Source: Kiritimatiellota bacterium (GTDB lineage Bacteria; Verrucomicrobiota; Kiritimatiellia; JAAZAB01). Taken from it: a stretch of DNA of 14,033 bases. The notes beneath the pieces are model-generated. The model saw only the letters and a list, made by a program, of their open reading frames with translations. It had not been told where the DNA came from and made no database searches. The stretch is from contig VSJD01000072.1 in NCBI GenBank assembly GCA_008636095.1, positions 1 through 14,033 of the forward strand. Reading direction: 5' to 3'. Positions 13,406 to 14,033 of the stretch are shown here, piece after piece. How positions within the stretch are numbered: the stretch's first letter is position 1; every line of letters starts with the position of its first letter. The position numbers were made by a program, and so were the translations under genes.

Positions 13406-14033
13406 TCAGAGCTTCGCGGTAATGACCACAAACTCGCCTGCCGGTACCGTCACTACCGTCTCTGTCGGCGGCACGGGCAGCTGCCGGCCGGTGGCAAACT
13501 CCGTCAACCCGACCGCTTTTTCCGGAAACTTCAAGCGCGCCTCGCACGGATTACCGGAATTGTTCCACAGCAATACCAGTAGTCTGTTATCCAACCGGAA
13601 GGCCGCGAGGTTGCCGGCCTTCAGGCCGCCGCCAATCGTCACCAAGGTGTCGCAGCGCTGGCCGGCGGTAAGAATGTCCTCGCAACCGGCGACCATTTTC
13701 GTGACCTTGGCGACCGATTGCAACAGACCGGCGTCCCAGCCAGCCTGATACCAGACGAGCACACCGCCGCCGCAGGCCAGCAACTGCTGTAGAATCTGCG
13801 CCGGCGTATGGCCCTGCAACCGCTCGCCTTTGGTAAGCAAACCGCCGATCAGCGGCGCCTGGCCCAGGCAGACTTTGGTCTCGGCGATCAGCGCCGGGTT
13901 GAGGCCATAGCCGCAATACCCCTTGTCCACCTGCGGCCCCAGCTTGTGCCAGTCCACGCCGTAAAGCATATGCGTGTCCTCGCACTCGTAGCCGCTGTAA
14001 ACCGTCATTTCAAGGCCTTGCTTATGGCAGATG
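13406..14033 (-). CDS. Paralogue of the glycosidase-like protein, 5' part missing at right edge
   Basis: The frame is open to position 14033, so the ATG at 14008 is internal and 208 residues of the C-terminal end are visible. It aligns with residues about 885-1102 of the neighbouring 1473-aa protein: V-Y-S-G-Y, Y-G-V-D-W, C-G-Y-G, a two-residue I-G-G, then a conserved Glu (E950 in the large protein), and C-G-(S/G)-G-V. It then ends after the beta domain in V-V-I-T-A-K-L and lacks the Fn3, FlgD-like and C-terminal CBM parts. Position E944 of the large protein is Leu here. It lies 77 nt upstream of the large gene, so the two are likely cotranscribed and arose by duplication. The substrate is probably related; activity is unproven. 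Confidence 0.75.
   Translation of the reverse strand, partial: ICHKQGLEMTVYSGYECEDTHMLYGVDWHKLGPQVDKGYCGYGLNPALIAETKVCLGQAPLIGGLLTKGERLQGHTPAQILQQLLACGGGVLVWYQAGWDAGLLQSVAKVTKMVAGCEDILTAGQRCDTLVTIGGGLKAGNLAAFRLDNRLLVLLWNNSGNPCEARLKFPEKAVGLTEFATGRQLPVPPTETVVTVPAGEFVVITAKL

Noticed and set aside
13409..14008. A complete 200-aa gene starting at ATG 14008
   Set aside because: The frame continues to the window edge and the residues before the ATG still align with the paralogue, so the ATG is internal.

Overview
The window has about 14 kb with every protein gene on the minus strand and one tRNA on the plus strand. I cannot name the organism from sequence alone. The mix points to an anaerobic, polysaccharide-degrading bacterium, perhaps of the PVC group (Kiritimatiellota or Lentisphaerota): a giant secreted CBM9/glycosidase-like protein with a FlgD-like domain, cytoplasmic proteins full of 4Fe-4S motifs, an IclR regulator, and intergenic DNA crowded with GC-rich inverted repeats. 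This placement is inference.

Layout from left to right. (1) 1-1722 is a secreted DUF4139-like protein cut by the left edge, and 1810-2682 is a secreted zinc-dependent phospholipase C-like protein. The two are 87 nt apart and probably share a transcript. (2) 2683-3607 has no convincing protein gene. It holds a repeat-rich 231-bp segment bounded by 11-bp inverted repeats, a cluster of small hairpins, a tRNA-Val(GAC) gene with its own sigma70-type promoter, and a second copy of the tRNA 3' end 64 bp downstream. (3) 3608-8616 is a tight four-gene operon. Transcribed leftwards, it encodes an IclR regulator, a 742-aa protein with tandem reductive-dehalogenase/QueG-like Fe-S modules, a 314-aa single-module relative, and a U32-like protein with many cysteines. 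Gaps are 25, 15 and about 7-22 nt. (4) 8683-8906 is a 224-bp intergenic repeat region. (5) 8907-13328 encodes a 1473-aa secreted multidomain protein with a GH42-like core, and 13406-14033 is the end of a shorter paralogue cut by the right edge.

The most interesting unit is the IclR operon. It combines three related Fe-S modules in two proteins, a degenerate extra half-module inside the fusion, and a U32-like protein with an added C-terminal cysteine cluster. QueG and RdhA are cobalamin/Fe-S reductases, and U32 proteins such as UbiU/UbiV and RlhA/TrhP carry out O2-independent modification chemistry. I infer that the operon encodes a cytoplasmic, oxygen-independent redox pathway for a small molecule sensed by the IclR protein. 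The substrate cannot be read from the sequence. The second notable item is the pair of glycosidase-like paralogues, whose apparent catalytic residues differ from the canonical GH42 pattern.
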